NCBI GenBank assembly: GCA_033085395.1
Contig: JANQBS010000149.1
Span: 35,846-99,845 of the forward strand
Length of the DNA: 64,000 nucleotides
Direction: 5' to 3'
Origin: Xanthoparmelia taractica
Taxonomy: Eukaryota; Ascomycota; Lecanoromycetes; Lecanorales; Parmeliaceae
The notes below the pieces were generated by a model. The model was not told the origin of the DNA, made no database searches, and was given only the letters and a program-made list of their open reading frames with translations. Shown one piece after another: positions 1-10,835 of this stretch (position 1 is its first letter; every line of letters begins with the position of its first letter). Both the position numbers and the translations under genes were made by a program.

Positions 1-419
1 GGCGGTTCGGTGGTTGCTTTGGTGGTTTCATCAGTAATTAGTATCGTTTTCGAGTCCCTTTTGACTTCTAGCCTGCGTTGGGATTGTGAAATGCATTGCG
101 AGGATGACTTCAGACTGGAGATGCCTCACTGAATAAGCGCTGCGTTGACTGAACCAGACATTGACTTGAGAGAAGAGGTGAAGATGCGCTCGGGTATGAC
201 GGCAGAAGGGTCGTGGAGGGATGGGGCCATGGTCACTTTGATCGAGCCTGAGGTAGTGGCTAGTCGAAGCTCGGCTTCAGCCTTGGCGGATGAAGCGGGT
301 TGGGGTACTATGGTGATATTGATGGAACCGGATATCGTACTGATGGAAAGGAGGTCATACAGCTGGAAAGTTCCAGTTATGCTGTTGGACACTTCCTTGA
401 TGACGGTAGAGCGTGACAT
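1..419 (-). CDS. DUF7330-like fungal protein, 5' part (runs off the left edge)
   Basis: The ATG at 419 opens a 97-residue frame. It contains two copies of an adhesin-like beta pattern (SGSIN...; SGSIK...; SGSVN...) typical of the fungal DUF7330/DUF4097-type domain. The frame stops at 126, but a GTGAGG donor at 129 and a CAG acceptor ending at 73 define a 57-base intron. After splicing, the frame stays open to base 1. The function of the family is unknown. The N-terminal region expected before the domain is very short here, so the true start could lie in an upstream exon. The 3' end is outside the window. The domain call is from pattern recognition only. Confidence 0.5.
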
Positions 420-2339
420 AATGGAAAATTGGACCAGCGAGTGTTGAAGGGCAATTAATGGTTATTCTTTCAGCCTTGAGTGACCCCACAACAATCTTTT
501 GGGAGTAAGTCTCTTATTGTTGGAAGCTGAAATCGTGTGGTACTCTCAGCTGAAATATACAACAACAGATGAAATACTGTGAAGTCTCAGTAATTCATCT
601 GATTGGTCTTTTGGCCTACTTCGGTGCATTGCCAGATCAGAGGCTAGAATATTATAATCAAGTCACATGGCACTAAAAGGAGACGCCAAGCCGGGGAACC
701 TTCCCGTAAATTGTCAAGATGTTTGAATCTTCAGCCGATGGGAGCAACTACGCACGGATATCTATGCACGATCCTCGTGGTAACAACTTCCAGCTGACCT
801 CGATACGCAATATCCATTGGTCTTTGCTTCTTGATAGATGCGCCGTCATGCGTCTCGGGATGTACCACAATCTCCAGTCGAATCCGGGACAGTTGGATTC
901 AAGCTCCGAAGCGCAATCGAAAGATCCGTGCCCAAGCTTTTCTTGTTCTGAATCTCGGTAGAATCTGGCAACGGAAGTCAACGTTCTGCTATTTCCGACA
1001 AGGTTGGCGACCAGGTCCCAGAGTGTAAACAAACGAGCCTCTGGTTAAGGAGCTCTGCGGCCAATTTGTATCAGCGTGGCAAAACTTGAGGTCTTTGATG
1101 CTGATCGGCGCGACTTTGGACGCCATTCCTCGCCGGGATGCCATTGACAAGTAGTTTGGTAATTTAGAGCACTTGGTGGCTGAGAGCTAGGCACACAAGA
1201 AGGCGGGGAAATGCAGGAGCAGGAGCAGGAGCATTTTCTGGACTAGCGGCGGGGAAATGTAACCTTGAACCGTTCTAGCTATACTCAGCGAAAGAACTGT
1301 AGGGACAACAGACTCGTGTAGATGGGCCAGCTGAATTGTATTCTTCTCTGCTTCTGCTGGAGGCAAGCTTATTTAACCGAGGCGTGAGGCAGTCATCCAT
1401 GACTCCGTCATTCAGGGATGACTAGCTGACAGACAAGTGGCGCATCTCCAACCAGTATTTCATGCCTATCCTAAACATGGGAGCACTGAGCATCAAGATC
1501 CACAAAACCAGAGTTCTAACGCATGGCTTTCAGAAATTGAACAACATTGGATGCTCACTGAGCTGGAAAAAAAGGAAGTACCGCCTAGAGTGCCTAAGAG
1601 ATATCAATCGGCAAGTCGTTGTTGGAAAAAAAGGCCGTAAGCAGGATTTCTGTCACACTATTGCAGCTGCAGATGCACGAATGCCACCATAGCCAAAACG
1701 CATGTATATGATGAGCAGACGTTCTCTTCTACCGGAGGCTTCCGGTGCTGATATCAAACGAGGACAACGAGAAGGTTGCCTGTTGCGGCAGTCTCTCTTA
1801 TATGCCAAGCGCTCTAAGCTTCTTTGGGTAAACGCTCTTCGCGTCATCAGGCTAACCAAAAAGGGTCTAACGAGCTTGGCAGGTCCAAGGAGCGAACATG
1901 GAGAATTATTACGTCAGCAAGGATATAACTATTACTCAGCAACAGAATCCAGTCACCAAGTGTTTCCAACCTTTTGCCTCCAAAAACTTTTCAGTGGCGT
2001 GCTTGGAAGTAGTCTCACCAGATCCAGCAACTTTTTAAGGCTAGAGGCATATGAGGCTGCAAGTCCAGCTTCGCTTTTTGGAGGTTGCTTCTGGTCTCAT
2101 ACAATTAGGTTAATAGATATTTAGCTGATGATACTGATTGCTATTAATTCGAGTGCCTAAATGACTACTACACAACCCGTTTCCTCCGAAAGAATCCTTT
2201 GCTGCCAGCCTCCACCCATTAAGATCCCCAAATCTACATCATCTGTCCAATTCACAGCACTCGATGCGGCTTCCGCGTACGACTCCTGTGCACATCCGCC
2301 ACTGGATCCTTAGGGCAACCGTTACACTAAATGGTCTGT
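420..2339. other. gene-poor stretch
   Basis: Both strands hold only short open frames without family features, codon continuity or convincing splice signals. The longest are at 1702-2124 (+) and 748-1032 (-). I see no repeat or RNA gene here. Confidence 0.4.
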
Positions 2340-3223
2340 TTATTTGGAAGCAGTCACCATGACGGTGGTGGTCACAGTGACGAGCGTCGATGGCGGGACC
2401 GTCGTCATTCCCAAAAACGTCGACGTGGAGACCCGCACAGAAGAGGTCCTGGAGCTGGTGCTGGTGGGTGCGGCCGTCGTCGTCTCAACAACTGTCGAGG
2501 TGGAGATGGGCACGGAAGGGATACTGGAGCTGGAGCTGGTGGGTACGACAACGATCGTCGATGTGGAGACAGGCACAGAAGAGGTACTGGAGCTGGAGCT
2601 GGTGGGTACGACAACAACCGTCGATGTGGAGATTGGTACGGAAGAGGTACTGGACCTGGACTTGGAGCTTGTAGGTGAAACAGTGAGTGTAGAAGTCACG
2701 AAGACCGTCGACGTGATGGCGCTCTTCATGTTTGAAGAAGAGCTGCTGCTAGAGACGTTGCCAGGCTGCTCGAGATGGGAACAAAGACCCAAAGCGAGGG
2801 GATGTTCGGCCCAATTACCAGGAATCGGGGTGCAGGTGTCTTGAGGAAGACATTTCAAATCAAGAGGCCCGCCACAGAATTGGAGATCGTGCACTTTGAG
2901 AGATGATGCCTTCCCTGGTTCACAGTCCTAGACTGTGGTCAGTACATGACTATGTCGAGTTTAGGAGTCAATGGTTTGACGGACCTTGAGACCAAGGTCT
3001 GTAGGGGGTGCGGTGTTGGCGTCGCAGCAGAAGTACTTGTTGACGATGTTCTGATTTTCGCAGGCACATTGCTGGATAAAGATGTCAGCTTATAGCTTGT
3101 GCAGGAACGCATTAAACTTACGTCTGCTGCCGTAGTGCAGTCCTGTTTTAGGCATGGGCATTGGATCAGGCTACTAGCTAGCACCGAAGAGACAAACGGG
3201 AGAAGGAAGTAAATGAATCTCAT
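2340..3223 (-). CDS. secreted Cys-rich protein with Ser/Thr-rich repeat tail
   Basis: Three exons are inferred: 3122-3223, 2985-3071 and 2340-2927, giving 258 residues. Exon 1 encodes a clear signal peptide (MRFIYFLLPFVSSVLAS). Exons 1-2 then give a Cys cluster (CPC, then QCAC, then YFCC). Exon 3 adds more Cys (FCGG, LKC, DTC, GLC) followed by about 130 residues of Ser/Thr/Val repeats with a unit near 23 residues. This is the layout of a secreted or cell-wall, O-glycosylated fungal protein; no enzymatic motif and no GPI tail are visible. Intron 1 (3072-3121) has GTAAGT/CAG. Intron 2 (2928-2984) has a weaker GTCCGT donor but a good CTGAC branch and a TAG acceptor. If intron 2 is not removed, the product stops after about 70 residues as a small secreted Cys-rich protein. 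Either form is effector-like, but that is inference. Confidence 0.55.
2405..2690. repeat. coding minisatellite
   Basis: About four diverged tandem copies of a roughly 66-72-base unit contain GAGGTACTGGAGCTGGAGCT and GGTGGGTACGACAAC. They encode the repeated PTSSSSS..SVP(I/V)STSTVVV segment of the secreted protein on the minus strand. Confidence 0.75.
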
Positions 3224-3898
3224 CTTTGCAACTGTCGAAAAACGCCGTAACTGATATGATTGTCGAAAGGGTAAAGAAAATGCAAACTAGAGAAGGGGGG
3301 GTCTGCTTTTTCAAGTGTAAAAGCAAGTGAAAAAATCATCTTGACAGAAAATCATTAAGAGCATGGCCCATAAAGGCTGAACGGGACCAAGCCCTTCGGT
3401 CTCAATCTGGAAGCTGAGGAGCCTCATGTTCTCTGCAGAACCTGGATTTGAGAGTGATTTTCCGGTCTAGTGTTCGGACAACGAGAAAGATTGAGATTTT
3501 CAGGGTCTTTGCCGCACGTTCAACGCATGATGCTGATTATTGGGTATTTGATCCAATAGAATGTTGGATGGCCTTTTGTAGGATGGTAGTATTTGAGCAT
3601 TCTATTAGAAGGGATAAGTACATGAGTAGGAGGCAACAGACGCCAAAGCAGTCTGAACAATTCTGTGCTGAAAAACTAGCCAGAAGAGGCGTTTCGAGGG
3701 TTCCAACATACACTGCAGGGATAAAAATGAGACTCCCCGTAGGTAATCAAGTAATCGAGCCTCGAAAGAGTGCGGTTTCTGTTGGGTACCCACTGTATGA
3801 TCTTATCATCCGTATCTGCACAATACCGCAAACTCCCGGCTCACGGCCCCGCTTCTTTGGAGCTGGTAGGAGGCAACGCTCACGCCTTTGTCGAGCAT
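3224..3898. other. intergenic
   Basis: No supported gene. An open frame at 3448-3981 (+) overlaps the 3' end of the trehalose-phosphatase gene and has no family features. Confidence 0.4.
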
Positions 3899-4870
3899 TC
3901 ATGGTCCAGACCCTAATAAATAGCTTCGTGGAAACGGAAGCCCCTTGCTATTTCTCTTGCTGTTGCCATTCTGCCCAATGAGCTCCCCTTCATTGTGTTC
4001 ATCAGAATCATTCAGCATCATGATTGTAGCAATGACCTCGGTTGGATCCGAGAGAATCCAATCGGCATCTGTGAACTTCTGGTCTTCGCCTATAGTTACC
4101 GAGTATACCGTATTATTGGGTAGGCCAGAAACACGAAGTGCACGAAACATGTCTGCTAGCGGATCAGCGGACCAGAGTCTTGTATAACACGCATCTACCA
4201 TACCCTCATCTGTAATGTCATCACCAAAACAGAGCACAAAGTCCGGAGGCGTCCCGAATGCTGCCCTAATATCGTCCACAAGTCCCTGCACTATCTGTCC
4301 CTTGTTGACAGTTTTCAAGCGAGCTTCTAGTACGCACTTCCCGTTCATGAACTCCACAGGCGAGTTTGTGCCGATTTTGCTCTCCAGGTCCTTCTTGCAC
4401 TCGGCCGCTTGCAAGATAGCATAGTCCTGGCAAGCTTGACGGAAGTGCCAGACCACAGCCGCGCGCTTTCTCTCGATGCGTGAACCAGGAGTCAGATCAG
4501 TATAGCGCTGGAACACTTTAGTGACCTCTTCTTGCCAATTCATATCGGTTCTGCAAGTCAAGTTCTCCCAGGTATTGGATCCTGGCTGGCGAAGGAATGA
4601 TCCATGTTCTGCAACGAGGCCAATCTCAGTCGAACGGCCGAATATTTGCTCGAGGAAGGACTGGTTACGTCCGCTGATAATCCAGACTCCGTTTCTGGGA
4701 TCTGCTGCGAGTTTTTGGATCGACCCAAGAGCCTCATATGAAATGATAGCAGCAGTAGGGTTCTCAACAATGGGTGTCAGGGTTCCATCATAGTCGAATA
4801 AAAGAAGACGTAGCTTGGCTGAAAAGTAAGTGGCCAATATATTGGCTTCTTCCAATCGCTGTGCAACCAT
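3899..4870 (-). CDS. trehalose-6-phosphate phosphatase, stand-alone (TPS2 C-terminal domain type)
   Basis: A HAD-family phosphatase converting trehalose 6-phosphate to trehalose. HAD motif I is DYDGTLTP near the N terminus, followed by LAADPRNGVWIISGR (motif II region) and the acidic GDDITDE motif IV. This arrangement matches the phosphatase domain of fungal Tps2. The chosen start (ATG at 4870, context AAACATGG) gives 323 residues beginning just where the Tps2 phosphatase domain begins (VAQRLEEANIL...). The GT20 synthase-like half that normally precedes it is absent from the upstream 500 bases in all frames. The frame is open slightly further upstream, but only with a non-ATG start. It could be a solo paralogue or a truncated duplicate of a full-length Tps2 elsewhere. 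Motifs are intact, so activity is possible. Confidence 0.8.
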   Translation of the reverse strand: MVAQRLEEANILATYFSAKLRLLLFDYDGTLTPIVENPTAAIISYEALGSIQKLAADPRNGVWIISGRNQSFLEQIFGRSTEIGLVAEHGSFLRQPGSNTWENLTCRTDMNWQEEVTKVFQRYTDLTPGSRIERKRAAVVWHFRQACQDYAILQAAECKKDLESKIGTNSPVEFMNGKCVLEARLKTVNKGQIVQGLVDDIRAAFGTPPDFVLCFGDDITDEGMVDACYTRLWSADPLADMFRALRVSGLPNNTVYSVTIGEDQKFTDADWILSDPTEVIATIMMLNDSDEHNEGELIGQNGNSKRNSKGLPFPRSYLLGSGP

Positions 4871-5408
4871 GTTTGTGGTTGGTGAGTACGAGGTACCCGC
4901 TCTACCGACCAACAACTCGTGTCGATAGGCGCTTAGATGAGAGGACTTTGCAGCGCGCCTTCGTCCCAATGGAAGAATGATAGACAGTAAAGTGTATGCA
5001 AGGAGTAAAGGAAGGGTTTTGTTCCCTTAGGAGTCGCATGCTCCCTCAGCAGTCGAAAACATTGAAAGAACAGGAGGTCGTGGGCTCCTTCCCTTCGGAT
5101 GCTGTCATTCTGTCTTTGAGCCATAATGATGAGTCTCTCAATCACTAATACTCCTACGATCCATTGACGAGTAGGAAATAATGCTCATGTTTATTGGCCT
5201 AATAAGGGTGGTCTCTACCTAATCATATCACAATCGGCCTTTTGCTTCACCAGTCTAGTGGCGCCAATTTTTAGGTGCCCTGATTGATTACTAAAGCCAC
5301 GCTTAAGTCGTCTTAACGCGAACCTCGTGCGAATTTGGCCGCGACGACTGCCTGCGAGTGATGCATACCAACAATACCATGTCAGCATAGTCCAAAGATG
5401 CATTGCTC
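4871..5408. other. intergenic between divergent genes
   Basis: This is the shared upstream region of the phosphatase gene (minus) and the nucleotidyltransferase gene (plus). A minus-strand frame at 4933-5145 has an ATG but no recognisable features and no clear splice link to the phosphatase. Confidence 0.4.
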
Positions 5409-7906
5409 ATGCATCAATCGGTACTACGTCTCCGCTCTTGCTGTCAGTTAAGACTCCACTGCTATTTATGCAACATCCATGTCCGGCGTTCCTCGAGTGC
5501 TGGCACTGTGCCGGTGGCCAACAGCGACCAACGGGCCACAGAAGCCTTGGAGCCATGGCAGGATAGTGGTGGAAAGGCGCTGGCTAGAAGTGAGAAGGAC
5601 GCTAAAGATATTTTTGTCGACGACCTTTCAGCTACACTTGAAGCACATCGAGCATCGAACAGAGCGGCTGTCATTCGAAAGGTTAACGTAACCGCAGTTG
5701 TTGCCCCACCACGATTTCAGCGGCTATTGCTCGAACGAGATGGTAATGATGGCAGCGAAGTCAATGAGACACATGAAGAAGAGAAGAAGAATATACGGTC
5801 TCAGATGTGGCCAGCAGATTCCGTGCAAGCCAAAGACATGAAAAGAAAGAGAGGGAACAGACGCTTTGAAAAAAAGAATGAGGCTTCGGAGTACACCGCT
5901 GTTGCGCATACCCCCCAGGGCCCCTGGCGGATCAGAATCCCTTTCGAGGGTATACAAATACAGCGACCTTGGTTGGCGTATGTTGAAACCACGGGTGAAG
6001 ATAAGCTTCAGAAGTTCGTTCTGCGAAGCCACCAAGGGTATCGTTAGCTGATATACATTGTAGTCTGACGAATGAAATCAAGGCCTACGAAGCCTATATG
6101 AGATTGAGTCCACGAGAAGAAGCGGCTGCTCAGCTGGTCATCTCTGACGTCAATTCAGTCATGCGTCAAAAGTCAGCAGTCAAGCCATTGACTTTACTCG
6201 GGTCTCGAAGCACTGGCTTGGCTACACCAATCTCCGATTTCGACTTTACCTTTGCACTGCCGCATTCTCTTCCAGGAGGCTGGAAGATTCCACCCAGCGA
6301 GGACAGCGTATCTCATGCGGAACCCCCCAACTCTGAAATCAAAAAAAAGGCTCGGAAAGCATTGGCGAAGAGGGTCCCATACTTTCACTCCTCAAGCAAA
6401 TTTGGCGATACCGAGTTCGTCCGGTTTGCTCGTGTGCCTATTATCCGAAGTAAGCATGTTGCGACGGGGCTAGACGTCCAGATTCAAACAATGGCACCGT
6501 ATCAAGCTGCGCACGAACATACCATTGCATATCTGTCTGAATTTCCGTCATTGCGCCCCTTGTACATCCTCCTTCGGTACTGCCTCGAGCTACGGAACCT
6601 AACAACGGTTTTCGAGGGCGGTCTTGGCTCCTATTCTATCCTCATGATGATCGTGACTGCCCTGAAGCATTCAAGCGGCAAATTTGCCTCCGACGACCTT
6701 GGCGGTCAATTAATGTATGTGCTCGAGTTTTACGGCAAGGCAAACCTGTACGAGGTTGGCTTTTCGGCCAATCCACCACGTGTGTTTGAAAAGCAAAAGA
6801 AAGGGTGGTCCTTGGAAGAACGAAATGTCCGGTTCACTGACCCGCAGCTAAGCGGCATCGATCGGATGACGACCTTCTACCCACGCAAGCCATATCTCCT
6901 ATGCCTGCAAGACCCGGCCAATGATCTGAACGACCTAGGCAAGAATGCCTATGCTATCAAGCACATTCAAGCTACCTTCTGTGGACTGAGGGAGAGCATC
7001 GAAAAAAGAATGAAGAACCCGACGGTCAAAGATTCAGATGGCAGCACATTAAGTTACTTGGAACGTTTGGTTAGTGCAGATTACAGACATTTCGAGTCGG
7101 GCCGGAGCAGAGTCGAGCGATTCGCGGATCCCAAAAAACGAAATGACAGGGACTATTCAGATGAAAGCATCCTGAAACAATACGAGGAGCGCCTGAACTG
7201 GTACAAAGGTACCGCAGGAAGGCACCGCAACCGTCCTGAGCCCGCGTCCAAGGTCATCGACAAGAACGCAGCCAAGAGCGTCGAGACCGGCGGCAGCTCA
7301 AGTGCCGGTCCGAGATTTGCACCAGCTTGGTATTCCCAAGACCTTACCCGCACTCGAGACGGCACCATCAGAATCAAACAAAGCGATGCAGAAGAACAAC
7401 AGGCAGACGAAGAGGAAACCCTCATCCCAGCCCAGGAAAAACAGGAGCAATCCCAAATACGCCAGGAAACCGACAACGACAACTACGGCTGGCACCCCTC
7501 GTCATCAACCCACGCGAAACCCCTCCTCGAAGCCCTCGCAGCACGAGCACCGGAACCGCAAACCCAGAACCAGCGACCCAAAAAGACGCCTCCCTCCGAG
7601 AGCCCGCCGCGGCGGCCCCCGGTCCTCCTCTCCTGGTACTCTGAGCCCGACGGCCCTCCGCTTCGCTCTCTGGGGACGTTGACGGCGGCGCAGGATGAGG
7701 CGGCGGGGCCGGACCCGTATGCGGATGTCGAGGAGTTGGGGTTGGGGAGCGATGTGTCTGCTATGTACAAGGAGCGTGTCAAATCGTGGCATCTGGCTCA
7801 GAAGCTGGGGTCTGATGGGGCGATTTTGCCTCGGCGACGGCGGGGTGAGGGGAAGGAGGGGAAGAAGGAGAAGGAGAAGGAGGAGGAGAGTTCTGCTGTT
7901 GGTTGA
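5409..7906 (+). CDS. nucleotidyltransferase / poly(A) polymerase-like, probably mitochondrial
   Basis: Two exons, 5409-6013 and 6064-7906, encode 815 residues. The 50-base intron (GTTCGT...CTGAT...GTAG) restores the frame from EDKLQ into NLTNEIKAYEAYM, the usual lead-in to the catalytic domain of these fungal proteins. The nucleotidyltransferase signature is GSRSTGLATPISDFDF (about residues 247-262), with the metal-binding SDxD. A PAP-associated-like helical region follows (SLRPLYILLRYCLE..., GGLGSYSILMMIV). The first 40 residues are rich in Arg, Leu, Ser and Cys and poor in acids (MHQSVLRLRSCCQLRLHCYL), suggesting a mitochondrial presequence. The C-terminal 200 residues are low-complexity and end in a Lys/Glu tract. 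The family adds nucleotides to RNA 3' ends. The substrate here is unknown. Confidence 0.75.
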
Positions 7907-8419
7907 GGAGGGTTGGAATGAAAAAGGTTCTTGGAAGACGATTCGAGAGTCCACTCCATATAGACTCGAATACACAAGCTTTAGGTAGACAACTGCAGAG
8001 TCCACCACAATTGAACACGTATAGTCAAGCGGGCATTCACCCATACCCCTATTCCAACAAAACATGTCCGCCTGATCATCCAATAGAAGAAAGTACTTGA
8101 TGCGTCTAAATAGGAATAGTTCATGCATCTAGATTGATTAATCAAAGACTTTCCTACAGCAAATGTACAAAAACCACAGTCATCCCTCCTGCCGATCACT
8201 ACGGATGGATCGTTGCCCATGCCAACTCCTACAGGCTCCGCAACAGAAAAAAAGGGTGATAAGGATAGTAGGAAAAGCCCGAGCAAAGCAAGCAGGTGCC
8301 GTAAGCCAACAGGTATTCAACGAACCCGTCCATTCATCCTCCGACTCCATCCTTACCTTCTAAGCCCTTTTTCTTCATTCCTAGCCGCCGTTCTCTTTCT
8401 TTGATCCCCGATCGAGCGT
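7907..8419. other. intergenic between convergent genes
   Basis: This is 3' flanking sequence of the nucleotidyltransferase gene (plus) and the PKA regulatory subunit gene (minus). Nothing is recognised in it. Confidence 0.5.
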
Positions 8420-9610
8420 TCATGTCGTTGTGGGGGCACTTCCCTCACGGCCACTGCCGGAATAATCGTTCCTCCTCATGATCCCCTCTACGGGTCCCAG
8501 TAGTCTCTGAAAGCCTTGTTTCCCCAAGTACGCCACCTTGACCTCCCCTCCGTCTTTCGCAGCGACAACACTAGCGGCTCGCGGCTTATCGTCCAGCAGT
8601 GCCAGCTCTCCGAAATAGTCACCCTTCACATATCTCTTGACCACACTGTCGCCGCTATCGGTCTTGTAGACCTCCGCCTCCCCACTCTCAAGGATAAAAA
8701 AGGCTTCTCCAGGGTCGCCTTCGCGGATAATCGTAGCCCCGGGAGGGAATTTCTGAGTATCCAAAGCATCTGCGATTTTTGAGCGTTCGTAGAGTGTAAG
8801 CGTCGACAACAGTGGCACCTCCTCTAAAAAGCTCTCATACATCCTCCGTCTTTGAAAGGCACTGTCCATCAAGATCCGCCTAAACGTGACCCTGTCGAGT
8901 GCCCAAAGTGTACTCTCCTTCTCCGTACTGACTACCGTCGCCGCCCGCGGCGCATTATACATCAACGCCAACTCTCCGAAGCTGCCTCCTGGGCCAATCG
9001 TGTTGACCTTGTGACCCATACCATCCGGACCAGGGGTGACATGTCCGGCAGAGTTCACATATATATCAAAGACGCCGCGCTCGACGACATAGAAGTAGTC
9101 ACCTGCGTCCCCTTGGGTGATGACTTTGATGTCCTTTGCCGGAATTGGCTTCTCGACCAGGGCACCGAGGACGAGGTGGGCGGAATCATCGTCGAGGTGA
9201 GAGAAGAGGAAGTTGGAGCTGACGGAAGTACGCAGACGGGATAGCTGGTCTTCAGTCTTCTGGTGATAGGGCGGTTTCCAATTGCTATCTTGATGGTGGG
9301 TAGGGGTGAGAGATTCGGCGGAAACGGAAGTCCTGCGTGTCATGTTGTAGTTGTTTGGGAAGCCTTGATCGTCTGGGAGCGATGGGCGGAAGGCTGTGGA
9401 GGGTTGGTTGTGGGCGGAGGAAGCATTGAAGGAGAAATTTGAGGAGTTGGCGAAGGGGGAGCCTGAGGCAGGAGCTGCAGAGGCGGTGTTGGTTGGAGAG
9501 GTGATGGTGTCAGACTCTTCATCTTCGTGGACATTGGCCATGCTTGGAGACCGGCCGGAGTTGAAGCCTCCGAAGGGGCCTGAGCCGCCGGGGAAGGTGG
9601 ATTCAGCCAT
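8420..9610 (-). CDS. pkaR: cAMP-dependent protein kinase regulatory subunit
   Basis: An intronless 396-residue frame. The substrate-like autoinhibitory site RRTSV is at 92-96. It is followed by two cyclic-nucleotide-binding domains, each with the phosphate-binding cassette: FGELALMYNAPRAAT (about 211-225) and FGELALLDDKPRAAS (about 333-347). The E and R that contact cAMP are present in both. The protein holds the PKA catalytic subunit inactive until cAMP binds. The Ser in RRTSV makes it a phosphorylatable type II-like inhibitor site. The acidic EDEESDTITSPT stretch (about 29-40) is typical of filamentous ascomycetes. No docking/dimerisation helix pair is obvious before residue 90, and the pyrimidine-rich sequence upstream of the ATG looks like promoter/5'UTR, so I keep ATG 9610. 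An upstream short exon cannot be excluded. Confidence 0.93.
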   Translation of the reverse strand: MAESTFPGGSGPFGGFNSGRSPSMANVHEDEESDTITSPTNTASAAPASGSPFANSSNFSFNASSAHNQPSTAFRPSLPDDQGFPNNYNMTRRTSVSAESLTPTHHQDSNWKPPYHQKTEDQLSRLRTSVSSNFLFSHLDDDSAHLVLGALVEKPIPAKDIKVITQGDAGDYFYVVERGVFDIYVNSAGHVTPGPDGMGHKVNTIGPGGSFGELALMYNAPRAATVVSTEKESTLWALDRVTFRRILMDSAFQRRRMYESFLEEVPLLSTLTLYERSKIADALDTQKFPPGATIIREGDPGEAFFILESGEAEVYKTDSGDSVVKRYVKGDYFGELALLDDKPRAASVVAAKDGGEVKVAYLGKQGFQRLLGPVEGIMRRNDYSGSGREGSAPTTT

Positions 9611-10835
9611 TGGAGAAGTTGGGTGATGACTTTGTTCTTTGTCCGAAGATTGGAGGAAGGGGGAGCAGAAGAATTGCTCAGCCTTTTGGCGATGGGAGGA
9701 GGGAGCAACTGATATGAGATAGATTGAAGCAAATTAGGAAAAGGTAGGAGACTGAAGAGATGGTGATAGATTGGGAGAGATTGTGATGCAGAGTTACAGT
9801 AAAATAAGAAAGTGGGTTGGGGGATAAGTAGGAAGGAGCGTGGTGGAAGGAAGGCAAGGGGAGTCAGTCTGTGATACCGTAGAGAAATGGAAGAGGGGCA
9901 GTAGTAGCTGGTATTATTACGAATTAGAACGATTGGCAGATCTGCCTTTTGACTTGTTCGACCCTACCTTGCTCTACTTTTAATACCACAAAGACCCAAA
10001 GCTATGTATGTTACTTTACTTTCAAGTGTAATATAATTTTTATCGCCGTCTACTGGGCATTCGCAGCTTATGATAAGTGTATGTATGACCATGTTTACTG
10101 TGCTTGATGTAGTTTCAAGATATGCAGGCAGCCGTGATGCCTTCAATTTTCCATTCTTTGCTGCCTGCGCTCTACAGTAGATGCACAGCGCTGGCAATCT
10201 CATCATCTCGATCTGCCATATCACATCGGCCGATGACCAGATGAATAGAGTATAAATGTTACGGTGGATGTGACCAGTGACCATGTTTGATGCACGTAAG
10301 TTTTTGGTGGCAGGTTCGCTTGTCGCACGGACAATAATATTGTGGGGAAAAAAGCTTCGAAAATGCTTCGAGAAGCCTTCCATTGCCTTTCCACACGCTT
10401 TTCCCCTTTGCGAAAGCCTTCATTTATTGATCAATCCTGACATGACCTTAAAACCCACATCACCAATAAGCCACAAAGTATGCATTATCACGTCCGGCTT
10501 GTACAGTATTTCGTATCAAAGCAAAGTGACGGGTATCTGATTGCAGCAATTGGCTCTTCACCAAACCACACCTCCTGATCAAGTGTATTTCCTCCCATAC
10601 ATCGATCCGAGCTAGGCATGTCTCGTCTGCCATCAAAAGTCCCCTCTGCCAAGTAGTGGTTGAGACGCGGTATTCGTAGACCTTTTATGCAACGATGCGT
10701 TATGCCATAGAAAAGCCGTAGAATGAATGGGTCGAGTGGTACCTGTCGAATCCACCTGGACACTACAGCGCGCTCGTATACGCTCTCTGCCCAGATCACC
10801 ATCCCATCATTAACCTCAGCGCCGAACTCCACTCA
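9611..10835. other. intergenic
   Basis: From 9611 to about 9900 the minus strand is pyrimidine-rich, fitting the promoter and leader of the PKA regulatory subunit gene. The frames at 9964-10383 and 10488-10832 (-) show no family features. Confidence 0.45.

Noticed and set aside
3448..3981. Plus-strand 177-residue open frame
   Set aside because: Partly antisense to the trehalose-phosphatase gene; no family features or splice context.
7505..8128. Minus-strand 207-residue open frame
   Set aside because: Antisense to the 3' end of the nucleotidyltransferase gene; driven by biased composition, with no features.
9340..9732. Minus-strand frame over the start of the PKA regulatory gene
   Set aside because: Out-of-frame shadow rich in Pro/Ser; upstream part is pyrimidine-rich leader.
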